Shown: piece by piece, positions 1-7,530 of the stretch
How positions within the stretch are numbered: the first letter of the stretch is position 1
Layout of the letters: every line of letters begins with the position of its first letter
Source: Stenotrophomonas maltophilia
GTDB taxonomy: Bacteria; Pseudomonadota; Gammaproteobacteria; Xanthomonadales; Xanthomonadaceae
DNA length: 35,462 bases
Assembly: GCA_002364755.1 (NCBI GenBank)
Contig: DEZI01000007.1
Location: forward strand, 18,247 to 53,708
Direction: 5' to 3'
Translations under genes and position numbers: made by a program
The notes under the pieces: model-generated
Told to the model about the DNA's origin: nothing
Database searches by the model: none
The model's input: the letters and a program-made list of their open reading frames with translations, nothing else

Positions 1-40
1 CAGTCCCCCGCCTCTGACAGTTTCCCGCTGCTCATGGTGG

Positions 41-61
41 GTGCCGACCGTTGGTCGGCAC
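41..61. repeat. GTGCCGACC-type palindromic hairpin (SMAG-like)
   Basis: The arms GTGCCGACC and GGTCGGCAC pair perfectly around a GTT loop. The same hairpin occurs three more times near the right end (35191, 35239 and 35328). It lies 8 bp beyond the gloA2 stop codon, so it may end up in the 3' end of that mRNA. No T-run follows on the minus strand, so it is a weak candidate as an intrinsic terminator. Bases 1-40 hold nothing else that I recognise. Confidence 0.7.
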
Positions 62-69
62 GGACCGGA

Positions 70-477
70 TCAGACGACTTCGTACAGCTCCAGCGGCAGG
101 TCGTCGGGGTCGGTGAAGAAGGTGAAGCGGGCGCCGGTGTATTCGTCCACGCGGATCGGTTCGCAGGCGACGCCGTGGTCGGCCAGGCGCTGGATGATCG
201 GTTCCAGCGCGGCCACCCGGAAGGCCAGATGACGCAGGCCCTGGGCCTCGGGGCGGCTCGGGCGCGGCGGTGGGGCGGGGAAGGAGAACAGCTCCAGCTG
301 GCCACCGTCGGGCAGGGCCAGGTCCAGCTTCCACGAGTCGCGCGCGGCACGGTGGTTCTCGGCCAGCACGCGCAGGCCGAGGATGCGCACATAGAAATCC
401 TTTGAACGTGCGTAATCGCTGCAGATCACGGCGGCATGGTGGATGCCCAGCAGGCCGCCGGTCGTTGCGCCGGTCAT
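70..477 (-). CDS. gloA2: YaeR/GloA2-family glyoxalase-I-like metalloprotein (VOC fold)
   Basis: This 135-residue protein is a single vicinal-oxygen-chelate domain. It resembles E. coli YaeR along its whole length: HHAAVICSDY near the N-terminus, ARDSWKLDLAL, ELFSFP, RPSRPEAQGLRHLAF and the C-terminal FFTDPDDLPLELYE. The His near residue 13, Glu in the ELFSF segment, His in GLRHLAF and Glu in LELYE are the expected metal ligands. The family is glyoxalase-I-like, but its physiological substrate is not settled. The ATG overlaps the TGA of the upstream DUF885 gene (ATGA), which points to translational coupling. It is the last gene of the minus-strand group at the left edge. Confidence 0.9.
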   Translation of the reverse strand: MTGATTGGLLGIHHAAVICSDYARSKDFYVRILGLRVLAENHRAARDSWKLDLALPDGGQLELFSFPAPPPRPSRPEAQGLRHLAFRVAALEPIIQRLADHGVACEPIRVDEYTGARFTFFTDPDDLPLELYEVV

Positions 478-2408
478 GGCGTGGCAGGTGCCGCCGCGGC
501 AGGCTGCTCGAGCCAGCGGTCCACCTTGCGCTCCAGCACGTCCAGCGGCATCGAGCCGTCCTTCAGCACTTCGGCATGGAAACGGCGCAGGTCGAAGGCC
601 GCGCCCTGGCGGGCCTTGGCCTTGTCACGCAGGGCCAGGATGCGGCTCAGGCCAGCCACGTTCGACAGTGCCTGGCCCGGCTGGGCCATGATCCGTTCCA
701 CTTCCGCGCTGGCGTCGTCCTCGCTCATGTCCACGGTCTTCTGCAGATAGCTCACCGCCTGCTGCTTGCTCCAGCCCTGCGCATGCACGCCGGTGTCGGC
801 AACGACGCGGGCCGCGCGCAGCAGGCGCGAATACAGATAACCGATGCGGTCGTAGGGATCGCTGTAGACGCCCAGATCGTCGCCCAGCGTTTCGGCATAC
901 AGGCCCCAGCCTTCGACGAACGCAAGGTCGCCACCGAGGCGGCGGAAGCGCGGCAGCTTGGCCAGTTCCTGCTGCAGTCCCAGCTGCACGTGGTGGCCGG
1001 GGATGGCTTCATGCAGGTACTGCACCGGCACGCTCCAGCGCTTGCGGCTGGGCAGGTCGCGGGTGTTGATGTAGAGCACGCCGGGTTGCCCCGGCTGGCC
1101 GGGCTGGTAGGCCGCGGCGGCAGCGGTCATCGCGCGCTCCGGCTCGACCGCGCGTACTTCCAGGCGATCCTTCGGCAGGGTGTCCAGGATCTGCGGCAGG
1201 CGTGCATCCACCTGCTGCTGCAGCTGGCGGTAGCGGTTGATCAGTGCGTTGGCATCGCCGTACTGGAACTGGCGGTCGCTGCGCATGCTCTTCAACAGCT
1301 TGGCCTGCGAGCCGCGCAGCTTGTTGGCCTTCATCACCGAGGCGATCTGCGCGCCCAGTTCCTGCACGCGCTGCTCGCCCAGGGCATGCAGCTGGGCGGC
1401 GGTCTGGTCGCTGGCGGTGGTCTGCACGATCAGGTTGGCGTACCAGCCCTGGCCGTCGGGCAGGGCGCCCAGGCCGCTGCTGCTGCGGGTGGCCGGCAGG
1501 TATTCGGTGGCGATGAAGCCGCGCAGGGCGCGGTAGGAAGGCAGGATGCGCAGCTCGATCATGCGCTTGTATTCGGCGCTGATGCGCGCTTTTTCCACGG
1601 CGGGGATATCGCCCGGCATGGTCCTGATCGGCGACCAGAAGATGCTTTCCTCGGCGGTCGGGGTGATCACCGCGTCCAGTTGTGGCAGCACCTTTTCCAT
1701 CAGGTCGCGGGGCTGCACCACGCCGGCCTTCATGCCCTGGCGCATGTTGTCGATGGCCTGGTTGAACAGGTCGGGGATGCCCAGCGAGCGGCGCGACCAG
1801 GTGTCGTAATCCTTGACCGTGTTGAACGGCTGCGCGCCGGCACCGGCGCCGAGGATCGCCATGATGCTGCCGATGTTGTAGTACTGGCTGATCGGCATCA
1901 TCCAGCTCGGGTAGCGTTCGGCGGCCAGCGAGGCGCGCGCATCGCGCACGAAGATCTCGTAGCTGAGCAGGTCCTGGCCCTGCAGGCCGTCACTGCCGAC
2001 CTTCTCGACCTTGCCCAGCCATTCGCTGGTGAAATCGTGCGACTGCTGGCGCCATGCGGCGGAGAGGATGTTGGGCAGCTGGTCGTTGTAGCGGGCGTCG
2101 CCCTGGAACGTGGCCTGCAGCGGATTCAACCGCATCGAGGCTTCCCAGTATTCGTCGTACAGGCGCTCCAGCTGCACCTGCTTGGGCACGGCGCGGGCCG
2201 GTGCGACCGGGCGCGCTGCGGCGCGGCGCGTGCTGCTGCCGCGTGCCGGGGTGGCGCGTGCGGGCTTGGCCTTCGGCTTGGCGGCCTGCCGGGTCTGCGC
2301 GGCGGCGGGGCGGCTGGCCTTCTTCTTCGCTGCCTCTGCCGACGGCACGGCACTGAACAGGAACAACGCGGCGATGGCGGCGGCCAGGGCGCGGGTGGGA
2401 TACGGCAT
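474..2408 (-). CDS. DUF885-family secreted protein, probable metallopeptidase
   Basis: This 644-residue protein begins with a signal peptide (hydrophobic AAAIAALFLF, cleavage likely near residue 26). A Lys/Ala/Arg/Pro-rich linker to about residue 75 precedes the DUF885 domain, which starts around VQLERLYDEYWEASMRLNP. Near residue 466 lies HEAIPGHH, an HExxxHH-like motif typical of DUF885, followed by FVEGWGLYAE; together they resemble a zinc-peptidase site. Activity on peptides is inferred from the motif and is not established for this member. GGAAG lies about 7 nt before the ATG. The gene starts 94 bp after yhhQ and its stop overlaps the gloA2 start. The basic linker could bind acidic envelope polymers, which is speculation. 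Confidence 0.85.
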   Translation of the reverse strand: MPYPTRALAAAIAALFLFSAVPSAEAAKKKASRPAAAQTRQAAKPKAKPARATPARGSSTRRAAARPVAPARAVPKQVQLERLYDEYWEASMRLNPLQATFQGDARYNDQLPNILSAAWRQQSHDFTSEWLGKVEKVGSDGLQGQDLLSYEIFVRDARASLAAERYPSWMMPISQYYNIGSIMAILGAGAGAQPFNTVKDYDTWSRRSLGIPDLFNQAIDNMRQGMKAGVVQPRDLMEKVLPQLDAVITPTAEESIFWSPIRTMPGDIPAVEKARISAEYKRMIELRILPSYRALRGFIATEYLPATRSSSGLGALPDGQGWYANLIVQTTASDQTAAQLHALGEQRVQELGAQIASVMKANKLRGSQAKLLKSMRSDRQFQYGDANALINRYRQLQQQVDARLPQILDTLPKDRLEVRAVEPERAMTAAAAAYQPGQPGQPGVLYINTRDLPSRKRWSVPVQYLHEAIPGHHVQLGLQQELAKLPRFRRLGGDLAFVEGWGLYAETLGDDLGVYSDPYDRIGYLYSRLLRAARVVADTGVHAQGWSKQQAVSYLQKTVDMSEDDASAEVERIMAQPGQALSNVAGLSRILALRDKAKARQGAAFDLRRFHAEVLKDGSMPLDVLERKVDRWLEQPAAAAPATP

Positions 2409-2502
2409 CAGGAGCTTCCGTGGAACACAGACCGTGGAGCTTGCACGATCCGCGCGCCTACGGCCAGCGTGAAGGCGCAGTCAGCTTGCCGTCGCTGGGG
2501 CT

Positions 2503-3300
2503 TCAGTCAGCCGCAGCGGCAGCGCGCAGCTGCGCGGCGCGTTGTTCGCCCAGATAGCGGGTGATCGCGCGTCGCATCAGGTACAGCAACGGGATCAGGG
2601 CGATCGCAAAGCCCATCTTGTAGACGTAGTTGACGCTGCTGACGGCCAGGAACAGCGAGGTCGGCCATTTCTGCGGGCCCAGCACGAAGGCGATCCAGAT
2701 CACCACGAAGCTGTCCACCAGCTGCGAGACGGCGGTCGAGCCAGTGGCGCGCAGCCACACATGGCGCTCGCCGGTGGCCTGGCGGATGCGATGGAACACC
2801 GCTACGTCGATCAGCTGGCCAACCAGGAAGGCCACCAGCGAACCGGCGATGGTCCACATGCCCTGGCCGAACACCGCGGCGAACGCCGCCTGGTAATCCG
2901 GCACGCCGTGCGCATCCATCGAGGTGACCCACCAGCTGGCCGGGGCCAGCGAGATCGCCGCGAACGCGAACAGGAAACCGTAGGCGATCAGTACCACCGC
3001 CAGCCACGAGATGAAGCGCACGCCGCGCTTGCCGAAGAACTCATTGATGGTGTCGGTCATGATGAACACCACCGGCCACAGCAGCGTGCCGGCGGTGAAG
3101 CTCAACGAGCCGGTCTGGCCGAACAGGTTCCAGTTCAGCGCATCGATGCCCAGCGTGTCTTCCAGCGCGAAGATCTTGACCCCGATCAGCTCGGCCAGCA
3201 CTGCGTTGCCGCAGAAGAACGTGGCCAGGATGATGAACAGCAGGACCGCACGGTCCTGCAGGGGGCGCGCGTAGGGCGCGTCGCTGGGCGTGGTGCTCAC
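2503..3300 (-). CDS. yhhQ: Queuosine precursor transporter, YhhQ/VUT family
   Basis: This 265-residue, largely hydrophobic inner-membrane protein has about six membrane segments. Family hallmarks are NAVLAELIGVKIF, the intramembrane-acidic FIMTDTINEFFGKRG, GQLIDVAVFHRIR and the C-terminal QLVDSFVVIWIAF. E. coli YhhQ imports queuine precursors (preQ0/preQ1) for tRNA modification. The start is GTG at 3300, overlapping the TGA of the DUF502 gene by 4 bp (GTGA), so the two are probably translated together. That overlap leaves no room for a preQ1 riboswitch directly upstream; any control must sit before the DUF502 gene. The N-terminus up to about residue 18 is cytoplasmic and polar. Confidence 0.92.
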   Translation of the reverse strand: MSTTPSDAPYARPLQDRAVLLFIILATFFCGNAVLAELIGVKIFALEDTLGIDALNWNLFGQTGSLSFTAGTLLWPVVFIMTDTINEFFGKRGVRFISWLAVVLIAYGFLFAFAAISLAPASWWVTSMDAHGVPDYQAAFAAVFGQGMWTIAGSLVAFLVGQLIDVAVFHRIRQATGERHVWLRATGSTAVSQLVDSFVVIWIAFVLGPQKWPTSLFLAVSSVNYVYKMGFAIALIPLLYLMRRAITRYLGEQRAAQLRAAAAAD

Positions 3301-3980
3301 TCGGGGCGTTCGCCGGCGCGGGTGAACGGCACGCTGGCCGGGGCCACGGCACCGCCGGAAATGATGAAGCTCATTGCCTGGTCCACGGTCCAGTCGGTCG
3401 GGGTGAGCAGTTCCACCGGCACGATTTCCAGGTAGCCCGAGGTCGGGTTGGGCGTGGTCGGCACGTACACCGCCGCCAGTTCGCGGTCGGTGCCTTGTTC
3501 CTTGATGACCCGGGTGACCAGGCCGACCGACTTCATGTCACGGTGCGGGAAATCGATAAGGACCACGCGCTGGGTGCTGCCCGGTTCGGTCTGCAGCATG
3601 TCCAGCAGCTTCTTGGCGCTGTCGTAGATGATGCTGGCCAACGGGATGCGCTTGATGATGGCGCCGACCCAGCGCAGCAGGCGCTGGCCGACCACGCGAC
3701 GGCTGGCCACGCCGACCGCCAGGATGACCAGCAGGGTGGCCAGCAGGGCGATGGTGTCCTGGATCCACTCGGCATGGACCCAGCCAAGGTAGTGCGGGAA
3801 GCTGGTCGCGATCTGCTCGGACAGCGGCACCACCAGCGGGCTGGAAATACCCGACAGCAACACGAAGACAAACTTCACCACGACCCAGGTCAGCCAGATC
3901 GGCAGCAGGGTCAGCAGGCCGGTCAGGAACAGGCGTTGCAGGGAAGGACGGGGGACCAGGACGGGGGCTTCGAGCGACAT
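3297..3980 (-). CDS. DUF502 integral membrane protein
   Basis: This 227-residue protein has two hydrophobic hairpin regions, about residues 14-45 and 72-95, then a soluble C-terminal part. Family marks include LFLTGLLTLLPIWLTWVVV near the start, IPLASIIYDSAKKLLDML mid-protein, VVLIDFPHRDMKSVGLVT and a late VYVPTTPNPTSGYLEIVP. DUF502 proteins are widespread and have no firmly assigned function. It is the first gene of the minus-strand group and is coupled to yhhQ. No ribosome binding site is visible; a TACAAT box ends 6 nt before the ATG, so the mRNA may be leaderless. Confidence 0.9.
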   Translation of the reverse strand: MSLEAPVLVPRPSLQRLFLTGLLTLLPIWLTWVVVKFVFVLLSGISSPLVVPLSEQIATSFPHYLGWVHAEWIQDTIALLATLLVILAVGVASRRVVGQRLLRWVGAIIKRIPLASIIYDSAKKLLDMLQTEPGSTQRVVLIDFPHRDMKSVGLVTRVIKEQGTDRELAAVYVPTTPNPTSGYLEIVPVELLTPTDWTVDQAMSFIISGGAVAPASVPFTRAGERPE

Positions 3981-3986
3981 GTGCGC

Positions 3987-3992
3987 ATTGTA
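3987..3992 (-). promoter_or_regulatory. Candidate -10 box for a leaderless DUF502-yhhQ transcript
   Basis: On the minus strand TACAAT is followed by GCGCAC and then the ATG at 3980. The transcription start would therefore fall on or next to the start codon. A -35 match is poor. The same arrangement precedes cnoX, maf and tilS. Confidence 0.4.
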
Positions 3993-4054
3993 GCGGCCGG
4001 CGGCGCTGGATTACGCTGGAACCCAGCGGCGGAGCCGGACAGGGAAGGGATGCT

Positions 4055-5332
4055 GTGGTGAGGATGCTGCGCGGAGTGGGCTGGGCCCTGCTGGGGCTGC
4101 TGGTGCTGGCGGTGCTGCTGTGGACGATGTCGCGGTTCTGGCCGCTGCCGGCCGCCCAGCGGGAGCAGGTGCGGCTGCTGGAAGACGTCCGGCAGGCGCC
4201 GGGCAGGAACGGGTTCGCGCTGCTGTGGACGCTGCCCTTCGACGGCCTGGAGCCCGCCCAGCGCGAGGCTGCGCTGGGCGAGGATGCGCGGCGCTGGCAG
4301 GCGCGCTCCACGCCGGACGTCATCGATTCCGCGCTGGCGGCCACGCAACCGGCAGTGAAGGTCGACAACCGGGGCTATTGCCGGTCCACCGGTGAAAGCT
4401 GCCTGGCCAGGGTGCGCGCCGATACCGCGCAGTTCCGTGCCGCCCATGCGGGGCATGAGGGCCTGCATGAGCGCCTGGACGCGCTGGCCGATGCAGAGCG
4501 CTTCGACAGCCCGTTCCAGCCGGACGGTGCCACCGGATTGTTCCCGATGCCGCGCTACCAGACTTTGATGGATGGCAGCGGCGTGCATGCGCTGGCCTTC
4601 GTGCAGGGCGATGTTCCTGCGGCGCTGGCCGGCAGCTGTCGTTCGGTGCAGCTGGGCCGGCGCCTGATGCACGGTGGCAATACGCTCATCGACAGCATGA
4701 TCGGCGCCGCGATGGTGCGCGCCAACGTGCACCTGCTCGCGGAGATGCTGGCGGAACTGCCGCCCGACCAGGTGTGGCCGTCGGCCTGCGAAAGCGCACT
4801 GCTGCCGATGGAAGCTGCTGGACAGAGCCTGTGCCGGCCGATGCAGGGCGAGTTCGCGATGACCCGGGCCGCCATCGATGCATCGCTGCAGCAGACCGGC
4901 ACCGTGCTGGTGATGGATCGCGAGCACACGCTGGGCCGCTTCGCCGCCAACTTCGGCTGGGCCTGTGGTCCGGGCTCGGAGGCTGCGCTGCAGGGCGACC
5001 GGCCGGTCGAGGTGGTTGCGGGCTCGGATTGGGATATGCGCTGCCTGGCCAACATCGTGGGCTGCACGCTGAGTGACATCTCCGGCCCGGCCTACCAGGA
5101 TTACGCCGCACGCAGCCAGGACGTGGCGGCCCTGCTGCGCCTGCTGGGCGCACAGCGCTGGTTTCGGCAGCAGCCGGAAGGTCCGCAGCAGGCCCTGCAG
5201 CGCCTGCCGGCGCAATGGAGCTCATCCACGCGTGCGCCGGTGCTGTCGGCCGATGGCTCGCGCCTGCAGGTGCCGCGCCGCGCGCGTGATGCAGGCGGCA
5301 AGGATGATGCAATGCTGTCGGTGCCGTTGTAG
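4055..5332 (+). CDS. Membrane-anchored, cysteine-rich protein of unknown function
   Basis: I do not recognise a known domain in this 425-residue protein. It has one N-terminal membrane segment (about residues 7-24) followed by WPLPAAQREQ, so the rest is probably periplasmic. It contains exactly eight cysteines, all after the anchor and partly clustered (CRSTGESC, RCLANIVGC), which would suit four disulfides. Other local marks are YCRSTGESCLARVRAD and PMPRYQTL. AGGGAAGGG precedes the start by a few bases; GTG at 4055 or 4058 fits best, with ATG 4064 possible. It diverges from the DUF502 gene and its end nearly touches the DUF4442 gene, which is convergent (1 bp gap). Codon and base use match its neighbours, so it looks resident and expressed. 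Confidence 0.8.
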   Translation: MVRMLRGVGWALLGLLVLAVLLWTMSRFWPLPAAQREQVRLLEDVRQAPGRNGFALLWTLPFDGLEPAQREAALGEDARRWQARSTPDVIDSALAATQPAVKVDNRGYCRSTGESCLARVRADTAQFRAAHAGHEGLHERLDALADAERFDSPFQPDGATGLFPMPRYQTLMDGSGVHALAFVQGDVPAALAGSCRSVQLGRRLMHGGNTLIDSMIGAAMVRANVHLLAEMLAELPPDQVWPSACESALLPMEAAGQSLCRPMQGEFAMTRAAIDASLQQTGTVLVMDREHTLGRFAANFGWACGPGSEAALQGDRPVEVVAGSDWDMRCLANIVGCTLSDISGPAYQDYAARSQDVAALLRLLGAQRWFRQQPEGPQQALQRLPAQWSSSTRAPVLSADGSRLQVPRRARDAGGKDDAMLSVPL

Positions 5333-5333
5333 G

Positions 5334-5798
5334 TCAGGCAGCGCTGCCGCGCGCCTGCGGCTTCAGGCGCACGTAGACCTGCTTGCGCACGCGGGCGACG
5401 ACGTCGCCGGAGGCATCGACCACGTCGTTGCTGAACCAGCGCAGGACCTTTTCGCCGTTGGCGGCCTCGGCGCGCAGTTCATCCAGCATCGCCTCGTCGA
5501 TATGGAAGGCAGTTCGCACGGTGCCGCGCCCGGGCTTGAGGAAGTCGATGGCGCCGGCACGGTCCCACACGTAGTAATCGCGGCCCAAGGCATGTATCAG
5601 GCCGAGCATCCAGAACGGATCGGTCATCGCGAACAGGCTGCCGCCGAAATGGGTGCCGACGTAGTTGCGGTTCCAGGGGCGCATCCGCAGCTCCACCTCG
5701 ATCTGCCGGTAGTCCGGGGTGATGCGGGTGACATGGATGCCGGTGAACATGAACGGCGGCCACAGGTTGATGCCGAGGCGGAACGTGCTGGCTTTCAT
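5334..5798 (-). CDS. DUF4442 hotdog-fold protein, probable acyl-CoA thioesterase
   Basis: This 154-residue protein fits the DUF4442 family, which has the hotdog fold and is related to the C-terminal domain of YiiD and to PaaI-type thioesterases. Visible marks are the opening NLWPPFMFTGIHV, NRNYVGTHFGGSLFAMTDPF (the helix-dipping glycine motif) and late basic-aromatic residues in VYVRLKP. Thioester hydrolysis is inferred from the fold; the substrate is unknown. The gene is transcribed alone, ends 1 bp from the convergent gene at 5332, and starts 106 bp from the diguanylate cyclase stop. A possible promoter on the minus strand, TTCAAC with TAGACT, lies in that gap. Confidence 0.85.
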   Translation of the reverse strand: MKASTFRLGINLWPPFMFTGIHVTRITPDYRQIEVELRMRPWNRNYVGTHFGGSLFAMTDPFWMLGLIHALGRDYYVWDRAGAIDFLKPGRGTVRTAFHIDEAMLDELRAEAANGEKVLRWFSNDVVDASGDVVARVRKQVYVRLKPQARGSAA

Positions 5799-5904
5799 GT
5801 GCGGATGGGGCGCGGGGTCGAGAACCCGAGTCTAACCATTCGCATGCGTATGTTGAACCCCGGGCCGCAGCATCCAACATGCCCGGATCCCGGGCCCGCG
5901 TGCG

Positions 5905-7530
5905 TTACGGGTCGCCATTCATGGCATAGCCGTCGCGGCCGTTGTCCTTGGCGCGGTACAGCGCGGCGTCGGCGCCTTCAACAAAATGATGGGGGTGCAC
6001 GCTGCCGTCGGGCACGCGCGTGTACACGCCGATGGTGAGGGTGATGCCTGCGCCGCTGCCGTCGCCTGGGGGCGGCAATGCGCGCACGCTGGCGATCAGG
6101 TCCTCCACCACCAGGCGTGCACCGTCGGCCGGCGTGTCCGGCAGCACCAGTGCGAACTCGTCGCCGCCATAGCGCGCGGCCATGTCGCGCGGGCGGCGCG
6201 CATGTGCGGAGATCAGCCGGGCTACGTCGCGCAGCACGCCGTCACCCACCTGGTGGCCGTGGCGGTCGTTGTGATGCTTGAAATGGTCCACGTCGATCAG
6301 GGCCAGGCTCAGCGGCTTGCTACTGCGCCGCGCGGCATCGCATTCCTCCTGCAGGGCCTGTTCGAAACGCAGGCGGTTGCCCAGCCCGGTCAGCGCATCG
6401 CGGTTGGCCTGGCGGTGCCAGGCCGAGATGCGCCAGACCGCCCACACCAGCAGGATCAGCATTACGCCGAACTGGGCGCTGGCCGGTGCCCACCACAGGT
6501 GGCCCACGCGCAGTAGCAGCCAGGCCAGTACGGGGGCCAGCGGCAGCGAGCAGAGCGCAGCCAGCCACGGCAGGCGCAGGCCCAGCAGCATCACGCACAG
6601 CGCGGCAATCAACCCGGACAGCAGGTCCTGCACGGCGCGTGGCAGCACGTTGATCTGCTTGTCCTGCAGCAGCATTGAGGCGATGTTGGCCTGGTATTCG
6701 CTGCCGCTCATCCAGTACTCGCGGGTGGTCGGGGTCAGCAGGCGTGATGCGATGCCGCTGGCGGTCATGCCGACCACGATGCGCCGGCCGCGCAGCAGCG
6801 ACGCGTCAACCTGCCCATCGAGCACATCGGCGTAGGAGACCTGCGGCAGGCGCTCGGGCGGGCCGGCATAGCGCACCCGCACGTAATCATCGCGACGCCA
6901 TTGATAGGGCGATTCGAGCGCGGGCTCGGGGTCGGCCAAGCCGTGCACGCGATTGGCCGGAATGCCGGCCAAGGCCATGCCCAGCGATGGCCAGTGCGCC
7001 TGGCCGATGCCGGCGCGCAGGTATACGCCGCGCGCCACGCCATCGGCATCGACCTCGACATCACTGTGGCCGATCGCCGCGGCGCTGGCCGCAATCAACG
7101 GGATGGGCAGCAGCTCCTCGGCCAGGCGGTCGCCCGCCGCCGGCGCCGCCAACACCGGCAGCACCACCCGGCCGTTGCGGCGGATGGCCGCGGCCAGCGC
7201 CGCATCCTGGCGCGCATCGTGGCGGTCCGGCTCGGACAGCATCAGGTCCAGCACCACGCGTTCGGCGCCAGCATCGGTCAGCCGGTCCAGCAGCCGTGCA
7301 TGCACCGAGCGTGGCCACGGCCACTGGCCGATGCGCTGCAGGCTGTCCTCATCAATGGCGACGATCAGCACGCTGGGGTCGGGCCGGTACTCCCAGTCGC
7401 CCACCAGCAGGTCGTACGCCGCTTCATCCTGACGCCACAGGAAGTGCCCGTCGCTGACCACCGCCGTGGCGATGCCGGCCAGCAGGGCCAGCAGGATGCG
7501 CCGCGACCAGGGCAGCGGCGAGCGCCTCAC
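5905..7530 (-). CDS. CHASE2-GGDEF membrane diguanylate cyclase
   Basis: This 541-residue protein starts at GTG 7530, whose GTGA overlaps the stop of the upstream LysM-FecR gene. The same frame stays open upstream to 7674, but that stretch is Arg-rich and out of character. Order: membrane segment at about 10-25, periplasmic CHASE2 sensor (about 30-300, with VLIVAIDEDSLQRIGQWPWPR and MTASGIASR), three membrane helices (about 300-365), then a GGDEF domain from about 376. The active site is an intact GGDEF at 455-459, preceded by an RxxD product-inhibition site (RPRD, 446-449). DALTGLGNR and DVDHFKHHND are also present. It should make c-di-GMP in the cytoplasm in response to a periplasmic cue. 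No EAL domain is present. A weak GCCCGG/CCGGGC hairpin at 5881-5895 lies after the stop. Confidence 0.93.
   Translation of the reverse strand: MRRSPLPWSRRILLALLAGIATAVVSDGHFLWRQDEAAYDLLVGDWEYRPDPSVLIVAIDEDSLQRIGQWPWPRSVHARLLDRLTDAGAERVVLDLMLSEPDRHDARQDAALAAAIRRNGRVVLPVLAAPAAGDRLAEELLPIPLIAASAAAIGHSDVEVDADGVARGVYLRAGIGQAHWPSLGMALAGIPANRVHGLADPEPALESPYQWRRDDYVRVRYAGPPERLPQVSYADVLDGQVDASLLRGRRIVVGMTASGIASRLLTPTTREYWMSGSEYQANIASMLLQDKQINVLPRAVQDLLSGLIAALCVMLLGLRLPWLAALCSLPLAPVLAWLLLRVGHLWWAPASAQFGVMLILLVWAVWRISAWHRQANRDALTGLGNRLRFEQALQEECDAARRSSKPLSLALIDVDHFKHHNDRHGHQVGDGVLRDVARLISAHARRPRDMAARYGGDEFALVLPDTPADGARLVVEDLIASVRALPPPGDGSGAGITLTIGVYTRVPDGSVHPHHFVEGADAALYRAKDNGRDGYAMNGDP

Noticed and set aside
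3981..4054. preQ1 riboswitch controlling yhhQ
   Set aside because: yhhQ overlaps the DUF502 gene, and the short divergent gap before that gene shows no preQ1 aptamer-like pseudoknot.
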